Assembly (NCBI RefSeq): GCF_013373865.1
Contig: NC_050467.1
Location: 21,908,996-21,972,995, forward strand
Origin: Monomorium pharaonis
Lineage: Eukaryota; Arthropoda; Insecta; Hymenoptera; Formicidae
Direction: 5' to 3'
DNA: 64,000 bases
This document shows, piece after piece, positions 47,717 to 61,898 of the stretch (within the stretch, counting starts at the first letter, position 1; each line of letters starts with the position of its first letter). The notes under the pieces were generated by a model. That model had not been told where the DNA came from. It did not search any database and saw only the letters and a program-made list of their open reading frames with translations. The position numbers were made by a program, and so were the translations under genes.

Positions 47717-50554
47717 TCGCACACACACAGAGCAATCATAAATTCATTATCTATGCATAACTTTGCTTTCAATTTAAATAAATTGTATTCTATGAAGAAT
47801 AAAGATCGCATAAATAACATTATGTATCAAAGCAAATGATAAGAGCCCATATACCAACCGTCTTCTTTAAAAAGCCATAATAACAAAAGCGCAGTTGGAA
47901 TTGCATCGGTCCTCTTTCCCTTGGACCACCTACGCGAGAAATCGTGTATTCGTCTGTCTGCTTCTCTAGCTTCTCCTTTTCATCGCGTATGTCAAATTCC
48001 GGATCGGGATACGAAAATAATGCCGAGACTCCGAACCGCTATAAAGAGGATCTCTCGTGCGGTATGAACCGTTCTCGGGCGCGCATTCCGACGACAAGTG
48101 GCTTTTATATGCATATTAGAGACGAGAGGGCTGTTTTGCATGCCGACGAACACTGATAAACAGAAGTCGAATGCTTGGAAAGCCGAAAGAAATATATCAC
48201 GCGCGTACGACTTTGTTAAAACAAAACTTGAAAAACAATTATTCTGTTTTAGTCTTTATCAATATACAGGCATTTAATTCGTCGTAAGTACACACGCGTA
48301 AATAATTATTACACACACATTAATAATTATTTTTTAACAGCTAATACTATAAAACGTGATAGTATTTATTTTGTATTTGTTATTTTGCATTAAAAAGATA
48401 AAAATCTGCAAATATTTTGCAGCTAATCAATCGTCGAATGTTTATTAACAAATTCTCGTGATATAAACAGCAAAAGCTTTGTAGATTTTCGGTTGTAAAG
48501 CAGAAGGAAAATAATGGCGAGCGTTACATGGCGACGCACGAGTGGAGACTGAAATTTGATCAAAATCGCGACTCTCTCCGATACATTTTGGTACACCGAG
48601 GGGAGACACTATTTCAGCCGCGCGGGCACGTTTACCACATATAAACCATTTCCTTCGTTTTGCGTCTACGCACACGTTGCGATAACACGTGCCACACGTT
48701 TTGCTACCGATCCAATCGCCATTTTCGATGGTCCGTTTGTCATAATAATCCAAGAACGGAAGCCGCGATCGTTACTTTCATATCACTGGTTTCATACGGT
48801 CGTTTCTCTCACAAATCTGCCGTTAACTCTTTTTATCACCATTTATTTTCTAAAAAAGTCATATTTCACGATATTTATCTTATCGGTAACCGTGTAATTT
48901 CCTCCTTGCGTTCGACACAGAAATCTGTTCGAATAAAAAATATATTGTACTTTTTATGATACAGTGAACATGATATCTATTATACTATTTGTATGTATTT
49001 TAAGAACTTAACTAATTAAACTTATTTTATATAAAATTGTTAACATACTGCTTTAAGTTTTTACCTCATCTTCAATTCTAATTAGAAAACAAAATAAATT
49101 ATTACTTTTTGCAATTATTACACAGTTCTCTCAGTATTTATTTTCGGGTGCGGTTTATTTCTCACTCATGTATACTCGCAAACAGCAAACTTCGAGCAGC
49201 ATCCAACTACCGAGGACAAAGGTTACCGGACTTCGTCTTCGGACTCGATCCTTGCCACTCTCGTCCTGCGAAATTATTTACCAAAGTTTCTACGCGACTA
49301 GAGAAATTTATGACGACCGCTGAGAAATTTAGCATGAGCCGGGTAGAGATTTCTGGCAAAAAGAGAACCGCCGTAAGTACATGGTCGATGCATGTTTAAG
49401 TGTTCCATTAATGCATACACAGATATCGAGCTTAACCCTTTCAACACCGAAGTTTGAAGCGCAGCTTGCCACATATTTGATTAATGTTCGTGTGAAAATT
49501 CGTATTAATCGACCAACGATGACCAGCGCTATTGTCTTTATATAGTTCATTATATGTATAATGGAATAAAGTTTTAAAAACGTAATGATAATTAAATACA
49601 ATAAATTTGTAAGAATGAAATTAATAATTTTATATCGGACATGACAAATGTAGTAAAGAAATAGAAATAAAATATCATTTTATACTTTTTAACATTCCTA
49701 AGTTTTGGTAAATTTTAATCTTTTCAGTTCATATACAGTAGGATTTACTAACTGTCCATTAAATTACTATTTCACAAAGTTAAACAAAGTATTGCAGACG
49801 CGTATTTATTGAGTATTTAGAAATGTCCACGTCATCGAAAAGGATTAATGTAATCAGAACTCGGAGTAATGCGAAACGGAGGGCAATGCTGCTGGAAAAA
49901 CGAAACAGCCGACATGTCGTGGCAACGGCACGGGAATTAAATTACTCGGATTTATTGGACGTACGATAATAACGGCTTGACGTCCGGTTTTTCCTTTCTC
50001 TCTCTCTCTCTCCCTCTCTTTCTCTTCCTCTCTTCTCTACTAAAATCTCCGGTTACACGCGGATAGACGGGATGGATCGGGTTGCCCGATGCCTAATTAA
50101 AAGGGATGTTTTAATCGCCACTAGTTGGCGACATTGATGCCTTTATGGTAACAGCTGCAAAACAATACGCATTTGTGTCTTTGATCTATACGTTACTGAG
50201 AGCTCGATTGAATTAGATATACCGATAAAAGTTTCATCAGTTGACAAACGGACAAGATCAGCTGAATGAAAGAGTAGAAAATACAAAAATTTTTTTTTAA
50301 CTTACAAAAATAATAGAGCTGCAGTGTGCGTCGCATGGTTATTCTCTTAACGCTCTCGAAATAGAAATCGCGATGAAAGACAATCTAATTTCGAGATATA
50401 AATTTACAGTTCTTGTTCCATAACTCGCTGTTTTGTCCTTTGTCCGTTCTGGTAGTATCAAATTAATATCACGATAAGAGGAGACCTTAATAGCACTTAG
50501 CTGATGACGTTTATATTTTTATAAGCAGAAACGAGACAACGTCTCCTGTTTCAG
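47717..50554. other. non-genic mosaic
   Basis: Mixed at 47850-48180, AT-rich at 48180-48480, mixed at 48500-48800, AT-rich at 48880-49120. A 96-codon plus frame lies at 49109-49399, with a donor-like GTAAGTAC inside it at 49374 but no recognisable domain. AT-rich at 49530-49830. A CT tract (TC)n lies at 49997-50011. No gene called. Confidence 0.45.
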
Positions 50555-50626
50555 TTAGCTCATGTCACGTCTTATTGCAGGCACCGTCGAAAATTGCATC
50601 GCAGCTGTATGAGACGTTCCAACAAG
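50555..50626 (+). CDS. candidate short internal exon, unknown gene
   Basis: A donor match, AACAAG|GTAAGC (boundary 50626/50627), follows two possible acceptors. One is a pyrimidine-led CTCCTGTTTCAG ending at 50554 (72-nt exon, open in one frame). The other is TTATTGCAG ending at 50580 (46-nt exon). The 46-nt version reads APSKIASQLYETFQQ in its first frame. I do not recognise the peptide, and neighbouring exons were not found. If real, the window is probably intronic around it on the plus strand. Chance matches of this quality are expected in 64 kb, so this is only a candidate. Confidence 0.25.
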
Positions 50627-53600
50627 GTAAGCAAGGAAGACATTTTAATTGACAATTGTAAGCACTTGTAGGTAAAAGGAAGATAATTAAGACTACCTAT
50701 CTACTAACATTATATTTCATCATTTTACAACGTGTATATCAATTTATTCTTACGTTATATTAATTTAACTCTTCTCTTTCTTCTTTCCTTTTTTTAATGA
50801 ATCGTAATTATCGAGCTATTGTCTCAGTGAATAATTAAATGACTGTAAAACAAAAGATATTTTAACATTATTAGAAGAAAGTACATTTACGATATTAATT
50901 ATTGCTTTTTATTTTAATTCATAGCCTTAGTTAAATATATCGGCACTGTAACCAATGCATTAAATTAAAAAAAGATTAAAAAACAAAGAAATTCTTCTTC
51001 CCACGCTCATCGCAAATTCATAAAACTTCAAACGCTCCTTCGCTTCTGTCCTGAAAAGTATTTAATGAATCGCTCAATCTTTCGCGGACACACGCAATAT
51101 TACCTGAGCGTAAAAATATTCCGCTTCCGCTCGGGGTAACAACTACTCGCCGGCGAATGATTAAAGCGCAAGGAACGTCAGTATCAAAATGATCACGTTC
51201 GAAAGCGCCGGTCGGCGCGCAGCTTATTCGGCGGCCTCGCGAGTTCTCCCTCATTATCGCGCAGGCACTCCCGGGGGTGCACGACACCCACCACACTGGT
51301 GAGTGAAGTGCACGCGAATTCGTAAGCACGAATCGCGATTTTATCGGCGGCCGGAAGTCCCATTAAAGTATCCCCATCGAGCGAACGAGCGAGCGATGAG
51401 GGAAGTGACGGAGGAGAAGAAACGAAGCGAGTCTGGGGCGACAATTAGTTCTCTTATCCTTATCTTTGGCATCTCAGCGACTCGGCTCTCCCGTTACGCG
51501 AACTATTCCAAGTGCTCGCGGAAACTTACGAGACTCACACGAGATCTCTCAAATATGATGGTTCGAGACATGTTCCCCACACTCTCTTCATCTTCCTCTT
51601 ATTCCTAGTCTCACTCCGTGTCGTTGTTGCTGCCCTGGCTGTTACAAGAAGAAGCTTTCACGGAGGGATCGACTACACCAGCGAGCGTAAATGCCGCGGG
51701 ATAAAGTATCGTTCACGTAAGGATCAGCACCTGAGACGTTAACCATGGCGTATTACTAAAGCTGAAGTTCACTCGTGGAGGACACCCTCTGCATATAAAA
51801 TGCTAGTAATCGCACGCTTTTTCGCGTAGTTACAGTTTTTTTGACGGAGGTCAAAATCGATATTTCCGTAACGAGAAGTTACTGTCAATTTTCTGCTCTC
51901 AACGGTCTTCTACTTTTTTATCGATCTTACAATTACGTCAGTTAATTTCTGTTGAAACGTGTAGTACAACAAAGAGTTCGATCGGAGAGGGACAGGACCG
52001 GATGGGAAACGACCGTCACATCCTTCTGGCCTGTCGCGACTACCCCCAGGCTACCCCTTCGTGCGTCAAGCACAAACGTTACCGGCGGTAATGCCGCACC
52101 GCGTCGGACTTTTATCCGGGTTATCGTTATTGCGGACGCGCCACCGACAACTCTTATCGTTATCGTTATCGAGCACGCACGCCATCGTCGCCGAATACGT
52201 CGCGGTCGCTTGTCTTCCGGCCGCGACGACTACGACGGAATGAATCATCCCGGAGGGTAGACAACGAAAACGCATAAACGCAATACAAGCGCCCCGACAG
52301 GGTCTCGAAACGAACACGTACCCTACGCGTCGTGAGCCTATTATGCCAATTATGCAATTTGCTCGCGCTAACGTGAAGAAAATTGGAAGTTAGTGACGAT
52401 GATCGATTGGATTTGCGTTCAGATTAGCGAGATAGAGCAAAGAATTTGCTAAACGTATTAACATAACTGTTTTTCTCTCTTAGACATTTTTATATAAAAT
52501 ATTTATATAAAACATCAAAATTAAATAAAGCATAATACAACGGTATTTATAAAAGAATTAACTCAATTATTTATTTAAAACGTTCTAAATCCAGGTAACG
52601 CAATTTTCATTATAATTATTATTTTACAGTCCGTAAGAAATTTCGTTCTTATCAGATTCATTCGTCTTCTATTTAATTTTAATTACATTTAAACGAGAGA
52701 ATAACATTTTATCCAATACTCTCACTAGTTAATCTTTCGCTTTCTCTGCCTTTGTCGTTGATATACGCGCCGCTTTTGTCGCTCATATATGCACCTCTCG
52801 AGACGTTCAGTACTTTCGTGCGTCGCAGCTCTTGATGCATGCATGTATGCAGTCGGGTGTATGCGATTATATGGACTACGGAGAGTCTAGTCCCCTACAC
52901 GGCGCCACGGGCGGTCGACATTACATATAAGCTGTCTCTTCCAAGTCGAGCTTATATAAGTGCATTTGTACGTGTCGCACGAATTCACATTCGGTTGCGA
53001 AACGTTTTGTCGTGGAGGGCGAACGCGAGGAAAGAATGCATCGGGCGGCATTGACCGTATATGCACTCCATATGCCTCGGAAAATGCACGCTCAATGCAA
53101 TAATCGAATACAAGAGTCGTACTTGACGTCGCCGTATGAATACAACGTTCAAGAATATTAAGGTGGAAAATATGATCGTTTCCAACCAGAGCGGTTCTTT
53201 CAATATTTTACTAGTAAAAATAAAATTTAAAAAAACCAAAACTCCAAGAAGTATCCATTTGCTGCTTTGATTTGTAACAAGTAGCGAATCATGAAAGATA
53301 AAAAGTATCTGACCTGTTGTCCCTAAATTTAAACCTCCTCGTATACGTTCGCAAAACACGTTTAACAATGTTTAATTGTACGGAATCGTGTTGCGACGAG
53401 CTTTGTAAAAAAAAGCTCTTCCGACGACTTTTTCGATTTTTATTATTGAAGTTCGAAGTAAACATCAAGTTATATTGCGCAAAGTTTGCTCGACTCTTTT
53501 CGATTGCACGAATCAGTGAAGTATCGTTGGCTGCTTTCTTTTCATTTCCCAGCGTCTTAATGCGATCCTCCGTCTCGGCTGTCGGCCCACCTCCTCAACT

Positions 53601-54990
53601 TTCGACGCCGATTTCTTACCTCGTATTTTCTATTTCCTATCTTTTGGTCTTATCTCTTTGCGTAACTTATTTTATCGAGACGGGAAAAGGGGAGGGCCGA
53701 TCATTCGCCACTGTCCCCGCCATTTTCCGCGATTCTAGCAATTTTCTCTCGCTTCGAAGATAGCTTATACAGACGTCTGGCCCTCGTTTCAACCATAGCC
53801 GCGGACACTTTAAACAAGAGTATATCGGCGAGAAAGTCATACTCTTCTCTCAAAATGCGACATTAATGTAATGTCTGGAAACGTGAAAATATAGAACCGT
53901 CGTAACGACCTCGACTGGGCCAATACTACCTCAGCCTGCGCGAAAAATACGCGTTGACATAAAGTTGCATCTCGATCGCGGAAATGCGATATCATACCGC
54001 GAGAAATGTATTCATTCGGGGATATTAAATTCGAAAGAATGCGCTCGATAAAACGAAAAAATGTAATATTGCAACAAATAAAAACTTCACGATAATTTAA
54101 AAGACTTCTTTTGTTGATGATAATTATGCCAGCTAACATTTCGTTATTCTCACTTTTAATAAAATGACAACAAGCTCATTCTTCTAAAGATATTCGGTAA
54201 TCAAGTATAATTTTTTTACGGACCATCATTTGCATGCCTATGCCATTACTTTTGATATATCAATATTTTTGCAATCAGATCTAAAATTTGGTACGTGCAA
54301 CGTTTTCTCCATCAGGAGATTTTCCATCATTTACATAGCATTTGGAGCTTCGTCTATGATCTCAAGAGGATTCTACCAACGCACATCCCCCGCGAGGTTG
54401 TCGATTCGCTGCGATTTATATGCATAGAGAGCAACGGGGGTTTTTCGTTATGAATGTTAGACCGGAAACCTCGCGTTCAAGGGAACCGCGTATTTTTCGC
54501 CAGGTTTCTCGTTACCCTTTTCGCCCCCGCGAAATCAGCGATAGTCGAACGATCGTCCATCATCGATGGGCTTGTATCGATGCAGACGTAAAAAGAAAAG
54601 AAAACGCACGCGTTGCATATGCCCGCATTGCATATCCACACGAGCACGGAATAGAAACGCTCCGTTTCGCAAAAAGAAGCGTGCAAAAACCGATGCTGCC
54701 TCGCCGCGAAATACCCGGGGGGATTCGTTTCTTGCGTGTTTCCGTTTCCATGTATCCCGCCAGTATACCGTGGCGCGTTATAACCACGCACCAAGATGGA
54801 AATTATTGGGATGTGCGTCGAAAACGTACGTAGCCGTGGTGCGCGGCCGGAGCAAATCTCGCGAAAACTCACGTCCGGCCATCGTTTTCAGCGTAATTAC
54901 GCGAGAAGACGATCGCACAAAATGCAAACGGGAAACGCAGCACAATGGTTGAATGCTGTCGCCTACAGGTATTTGTCTTTTTGATGAGAC
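50627..54990. other. non-genic mosaic, CpG-rich blocks
   Basis: AT-rich at 50640-51000. CpG-rich at 51000-52430, with many overlapping Arg-rich frames and no domain. AT-rich at 52440-52740. At 52925-52957 ATATAAGCT and AGCTTATAT form a nine-base inverted repeat overlapping a TATA-like TTATATAAG (52952-52960). 53300-53960 is mixed. 54400-54950 is CpG-rich, with three frames over 125 codons on the two strands, read as chance openness. An acceptor/donor-like pair near 51263-51302 is weak. Confidence 0.45.
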
Positions 54991-57900
54991 TCGTATTTTT
55001 TTTCAGGTTCACTATCTGCACTCTTCCGCGTCGCGTTTCAGATTAAAAATTCTAAAAATGGTAAAAACTGAATGTTCCGTAGGTAAAACTCTGAAAGCGT
55101 CTGCGTACGTTGGAGCGATATTCCTATTTCACAAATTGCGACTGTATCCATTCCTGCGAGAAATATAAATGTCGTCCAAAAAACTGTCTTTGGTTTTTAA
55201 TTGTTTTTTACTCGAAATATAAATGTACTATCGTCTAAATAAATCGCCTTTAATATACGTGGAATTTTCCATGAAAACAGAATTAAGAAAAACTAAGATA
55301 TAAATATAAATCGAATAAACACTTCTTTTAACTCTTGTGAAAAATATGTTATAAAATTTATGTCAAGTATTCTCTTTTAAACATAAAATTTAAAAAATAT
55401 TCTATTCTACGAGTAACTACAATTACCGATTACGTAATGTAAAGAAATAATAAAATTAATTTTTCAAAAAAATTTTTATAAGAAAGTAATATAATATTTC
55501 TACAATAGGACGACAGTCCTATTTTTATTGAAAGATTTTTGTTGATGACAATTCAATCATTAAGCGTAATCAAACCTGCATTTTTTGTATAACGTAAAAT
55601 ATATCAAGACTTTTAGATATTCGACAGTTTCCTTAAGTCTCCTCGCAGGAGGCTTTCCATTTACGTTCATGGTTTTCACCGAACAGTTTGCCGACTGACT
55701 ACCTGATCTCGATAACGAGCACAATTGAAGCTTACACCATTGCAAGGCAATGGTTCCGACCCCGTCTAAAACATGGTTTGCGGAACATAGCTTTGAAACG
55801 CGGTCTATCAGATCTCGATTCCTACCCGCCTCTCAACGATCGAAAAACGACATTGAATAGCTGTCTAGATATTCGTACTCAATATACTCTTACAGTCTAT
55901 TCACATTGTTCAAGATACCGAATCTCCACAACAATGAAATCTAATCCTGAGGAAAAATTCCTTTAACCATTAAAAAAAATTTTAATCGCGGAACAAAAAT
56001 AGTATTTTTTAAAATTAAATTGCCTAAGATTTATGAAAAGCATATTTTTTTAATTCACACAAAAAATATAAATGGAAAATCGTAAAAATGTTACTATTTA
56101 TCATAATAAAATGATACATAATCTTTAATAATATTCTCCTATAAATAATCCTCAACATATTTTGCCATGATTATATTTTCTAACGCATCGAATAAATTAC
56201 GAGGAGAAACATAGCGTTGCCCATACGATTATAATGTCAGCGCATTTTTTAACTCCGCAATTACGATCGCCCGTTTGAACAAAACGCGTACGTCATAAAC
56301 CGTATAATCCCGCAAGAGTGATTACCGACTTTTCCTCTCCGTGACTCTGTCATCGTGTTATTATGAAGCGGACAGCGTCGCGAGGGGTGTGAAGTGCTCC
56401 GGTTAGCGTGATTTATGCTCTTCCTAATCACCGGTTGTCGCCGCAGGCTATTTTTTAGAGCTGCCAGAGAGCGCGCGTCAACGGTAACTTTGTGGCCGCG
56501 CAGCCACCGTGTGGCATCCAGTAGCCGATGCACTTAAATGCTCGCGCGAAATACAATAACTTAAATCTTATCTGCGCGCCGTCGCACGAAACTGGTTTTT
56601 CGGGCCATAATATCAGCCGATGAATTTACGAACCGAGTCTCGCAAATGCTTAACCCTTTCGCGCCCGGCGCGACCGTTAAAAGGTACATGTTTTCTCATT
56701 ATACATTCAGTTTTAAAGACACGCGTGAGAAATCGTTAAAAAATCGTACGCGTGCAACAGAAAATAATTTCAACTTCATTAGTCATTTATTATATTGAAA
56801 ATGATTCTCATTTAATATTTTCCGACAGATTCATCTAATAGAACCATTATCGAAACTTTTTAGATCCCAGAACTATTTACAAAAAAAGTCTGCGTTATCT
56901 GTCGATCAAAACAGACTTGCACAGTTAAATCGCGTCAACTGCGATGATGAATCGCTGAATCGCGTGTGTTTGCCTGCGACCAGAATATGTACGGTGATGA
57001 GATGATTCACAGCTCAGTTTCTCTATTTCTCTTGGATTCTCTGAAATATTTTCGCTCGCGTCAAGAATAGATTCTAGCGGCTCGCGAGAGCACGCATCAC
57101 TCACCCGGCGGTTAAATTAAATAGGAGAAATTAAACAAACGTCCACGAACGAGGGGTCGTCATTACTTGTAATTACGAATTTAATTGCCACGTTACCGCT
57201 CCGTTTACGACCGAAAACGATTACGTCCACCATCCAATTATTCTCACCGGCACGAAGTAGCGCGGTCATAATCGAGATTCGGACCCGATAATTATGGACA
57301 TTAAATCCGTAATAGTAAACATCAAACCCTCGAATTATGCGCTCGACCGCCCATCTTCATATGGACTTTTTCGAGCGTACTCGACGCAGTCGAAATGCAA
57401 AAAAAAAAGTTAGATTTACATACCATTACACAAAATTAATAAAATATTAATGTAATAAAATTGTTAAAGAATTACTTCATTTCTTTTTGATACACATTCT
57501 ACTCAAAAATAATGTCAATACTTTCAATAAACAATAATTTATCAATTAGAAAAATATGAAAAAACGTTTCCTTCAAATGATTTAATAATATATATTATAC
57601 ATAATTATTAATTATGTTTAAAGTTATTATTGCATATATAAAAAGCAAAAATATAATTCAAATATATACCATTAAAAATTTTGTATTATCTCTAATAAAA
57701 CCAATCTCTTAATGAAGATTCATAACTGTATTCCAATAGTCTTTAATAATAGCAAGTTCAGATTTGCAATCAATGCATCTGACTATATAGTAATTAGATA
57801 GTGTCCGGAAAACACGCGTGATTTGCTCGCGCACGACTGCGCGCAATTAGCGTATAAACGAGTTCCATAATACCCTCAATAAAGCAATTATTAACGGCTC

Positions 57901-58016
57901 GTCTATGCGCTAGCGCGGATAAATTCGCGTGTCTATTAACGCGTCGATGATTATTGTATTACCCGTCTCATTTTTCCGGCGTTTCGAACGTTATTGCTGC
58001 GGCTTTAATTGTCCGT
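54991..58016. other. non-genic mosaic, candidate regulatory DNA
   Basis: AT-rich at 55180-55640, with a perfect AATAGGAC/GTCCTATT hairpin at 55504-55523. Mixed at 55650-55930, AT-rich at 55960-56200, CpG-rich at 56200-56680. 57160-57380 and 57790-58016 combine CpG with many TAATTA, AATTAT and CAATAAA cores, as in homeodomain-rich enhancers. 57400-57790 is AT-rich. No gene recognised. Confidence 0.45.
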
Positions 58017-58032
58017 CGCTCGCTCGCTCGCT
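58017..58032. repeat. (CGCT)4 microsatellite
   Basis: Four perfect CGCT units in a CpG-rich block. Confidence 0.9.
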
Positions 58033-61000
58033 TCCTCATGAACGTGAATGCAAACGTGAGGATATCTTCATTATCACGAGAGAAAAAAAGGAAGGGTCCC
58101 CGTAGGGTAAGTACTTAAAGCAGAGGCGCTCGTCGGCTCGCAATTAACGATCGCTAATGAGACGTATGCAAATATCGGATGGCCGTTAAAGGTACGCTCC
58201 GCGTCTTTTTTCTTTTTTTTTCCCCCCGAGGTAGCACACCTCTTGGTATTCATATCGCGCTGTGCATACATACGTGTTCGTATGCGAGATAACTTTTGAA
58301 TGTTCCGCGCGAGATACGGCAGACTCTCGCGCGACGTCCACCAGCGTCATCGACGATCGAAAACGAATGGAATTCACGAAGCGTGTCAGCCGACTACCTG
58401 ATGTCATGTCGTCGGATAAAAGTGCCACCTGATGTCTTTTTCGAGACGTGTTACCTCATCGTTATACTTGGTCGCACTTTACAGATATTTTTAGAAGTAA
58501 GACAAGGTGCGAAAATATAAAGCACTTGGAAATAGAATTGAGATTAAGTCTAGAAATGATTTTTGTTCGCCAGCCAAATCTGTCAATTGGCTTGTTGGCA
58601 TATTCTTGTTGGTTATTACAGGATCTCATTGAAAAAAATAATAGAAATAAAAAAAAATAGCAAGGAATATTAAAATTACATTGATACACTCCGTTAGTTT
58701 ATCATTTCGTTCACTTGAGAAGCAGAAAACGAAGAAATGTGCGTATAAAATAAAGCAACGATCCGATATGCTAATATTGACTAGTTATTTATCGTCGCCG
58801 TTATTATCTCGTAGATACAGCATGGCAAGTATCGCCGTCGCGCAAGGACGCATTTTACAACGCCGTCGGTCGGGCCGAGGCGCATTTACTGGCTGACATG
58901 TCTTAATAAACAATCCAGTAGCGGAGAAATAATAGATCGATAGATACAGTCTCGCTCCCCTGTCAATGCGCAAGCGTCTCCCGTCGAGTGAGAGAGGCAT
59001 TCCGTTTCGCAATCAGCGCCGGAAAGGCGCTTTATTAGACGATATCGCGGCGGAGGCGAAACGGCCGCGGCGTGCTGGCCACCGAGTATAATTCATACTC
59101 AAATTGACTGTGCTGCGCCGTGTGGGCCTTAGGTAACATGGCATCCGAACATGGCATCATGCACACCGCTCGTTCCGCCCTGTTTCGTGCGCGGAGTATA
59201 ATTTATGGGAGGAGCACCGAGCACATACAGGCCGCGCGATTGACCCGAACGGGAGTTCAACGATTACGCCCGCGGACATATCCTTCGGTACGGGTGTATC
59301 GCGCGGAGGGAAAAATTCGCATTGTGCGGCGATCAGATAGCGCGAGCTCAATGGGAGTCAACGTCAATCCTCGTCTCTTCCTACGATTTCTTTCCCTGCC
59401 ACTCTGGCGACCAATTAATTTCTTTCCCACAAGGATGGACGGAGCCCACAAAAATCCTCTATATGTATTTTTCCAAACAATTAAAACGGGATGATAGGAT
59501 TTGTTTTGCGAAAGTGTATTTTATGTAATAAAATTACGGAATTACGTAACATCATATCAATTAATACATGTATTTTAAAGCAAAACAAAAGATTTAAAAG
59601 TGTTTTTAAAGAAATTAAGAATTAGAGAAGCAGCGTGATTTGAAATAGATTAAGTAAGGTGTAATAACGCATACCTCTAAGAGATTTAGATTTTTACCTA
59701 AAATATTGATTGAGAAAACAACGTGTGGAGAGTATGCACTGTACTTTACGATACATCTTGCAGTATTACGCGAGCTATTCGTGTACGCTAACCTAACTTA
59801 ACGACTTAACCCTAGATTAGAATTACAGTACATGCATATTCTGCTAAGAGCTTGTTCTGTCTAATTGATATAGAACGTTGTATCATTTAACTGATATAAT
59901 CATAGTTAACTAAATGCATTGAAACAAATAGAGGTAGTAGCAACGATATTATAGGCTTTTGACTTCCAGAGAAATGTCGATTTACATTGGTAATTAACGT
60001 GTTCAATTAAAGGATCTCAATTGATTAAACTTTCATTAAAAAATATATTTTTAAATGAAATAATATAATAAATCATAAACGATTAAATGTCATTAATATT
60101 TTACATTACATTGCGTAATTTTCACTAAGCGTTATTACGTAGGGCGAGATAAAAACTTGGGCAACGATACGGCTAAAATTATCTGGAGGGATCAGGAAAT
60201 AACAGACGCATTTTCCACGGGATTATATCGATTCCAGAGTGCATCGGGGAGAGAGTTCAAGTTCGGCTGCTCGACGCGAAACAATTTTCAAGCGAATTTT
60301 ATCGTGGCGACGAGCGATGTGCGCGGGCTCGATTTCGTTAAATGCAACGGAGCGAGGTAGAAACGAGGAAAAAAGCCGGCGGGAGAGAAAAAAAGGAATT
60401 GGAGCCTGCGAACGGAATGGACTTCGTACTCGACCGAATGGAAATTCACTTTGCGCTCTTTGCTCGGGATATCGACACACGGCGGCCGTTACTTAAAGAC
60501 ACCACGGTCCGGAATTTCGTTCCGGGAGAAATAGAAAACAGGAAAGGGATTAGATAGTCCGGCGGGATTCCATTACGGAAAGACACAGGGACGCGCGATT
60601 GTCCGATACAAAATAGCGTTCGAGGTCGAATGGATAGCGCGTGGAAGCAGCTGCGAGACGCAAGATGTGCGTGTCGCTTCCGATATTGCAGTGTAAATTC
60701 GACTGGCGATCTTACTCACTGGCGATATTAGCTTTTGCATCGGTTGCAATTCGTTATGTGTATATAACGCAACGTTTATTTTTGACGGTCGATGGAAGTA
60801 ATTGCGAAAATAAAACAATAATAAAATTAGTTGCCATCGTAGAATTACGAGCATCAATATTCGTTAATTACGCCAAACTGCATCATATTTTCAAAAAAAT
60901 AATTATTATTAATTGCTCTAGAGAATCGATATTGCGCCGATCGAATCATGCTTTGTGTATTGTCTCTATTAACACAGATATAAAATGTTTATATTAATTA

Positions 61001-61880
61001 TATAAATATGTAAAATAAATTGTTTTTCTATATTATATTATAAAACAAACGTACCTGTAATTAATCAAATAATATTCAAATTGCGAATATCTTTTTGAAT
61101 TTCAAAAATTAACACTCGCTAATTAACGCTCGTTTACCGCTCTACAAAGATTTTACAAGTACCGAGTTCTATAAAATAAAGTAAGATGGTAATCAAGAGT
61201 GCGCCCAAGAGATATTAACGCGGTTATTTTCGTATCTGAGAGGGAAGGGGGCGAGCCGAAGATTCGCGCGAGTCGCGGAATCCAAAGAATTTGAGATCTC
61301 TTTTTACACTTTTACAGACGGAGCGTGTCGAGATCGTTGCGCAGCGCCGGAAGATTAATCGTTTTGATTCGGCGACACGGAATTGAATTACGAGCTGTGC
61401 GCACGAAGGCACGGAAAGGTCGGCTCGCGTTACACGGTAGATTCCTCGCGGGTGTGCCGGTTGCGCTTTGTAGAATTCGAGACATTTATTGCAGCCGTTT
61501 TGCAACTTGCACTCGTTCAGGATTCAGGACAATTCAATGGCGAAGAATTTCCATCTATTCGCACAACTGCACTCGCTACTCATTTACGAAGTATTCTTAC
61601 CAATATTCATAAGATGCCAGAATTCTTAAATATCCTCATACCAGTGAGATCAAAAGCGATATTAGCAAAATTTTGTACCTATAATTAATTTAGTTAGTTC
61701 TTAGAATGTTTCAAAATGAAAAATTGATAATCTTCTTTGTGCGATAAGATAAAATATAATTTAAGAAAATAGGATTAATAACATGTTTTTGCAAAATATG
61801 TAAAAAGATGGAAAATAAAAACAATATACATATTATTGTGTTTCATTATAAAATTATTATAAATATTTTTTACATTTTTT
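58033..61880. other. non-genic mosaic
   Basis: CpG-richer at 58040-58460, 58800-59500, 60130-60700 and 61200-61560, with AT-rich DNA between. A donor-like GTAAGTAC at 58105 follows a CpG-rich stretch but has no framed acceptor. Frames of up to 124 codons (59120-59494) overlap opposite-strand frames and show no domain. Confidence 0.5.
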
Positions 61881-61898
61881 CTCTCTCTCTCTCTCTCT
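61881..61898. repeat. (CT)n microsatellite
   Basis: Nine uninterrupted CT units after a T-run. Confidence 0.95.

Noticed and set aside
47187..47741. 184-codon plus frame and 151-173-codon minus frames as repetitive proteins
   Set aside because: They are translations of the minisatellite. A 9-10-bp unit without stop codons keeps several frames open, and the flanks show no gene structure.
51264..51302. 39-nt exon between CGCGCAG and GTGAGTG
   Set aside because: The acceptor has no pyrimidine tract and the peptide is uninformative.
54420..54952. Three frames of 128-137 codons on two strands
   Set aside because: Same reason: openness on both strands in CpG-rich DNA and no recognisable domain.
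59787..59815. TAACCTAACTTAA as insect telomeric repeat
   Set aside because: There is only one loose copy, not a TTAGG tandem array.
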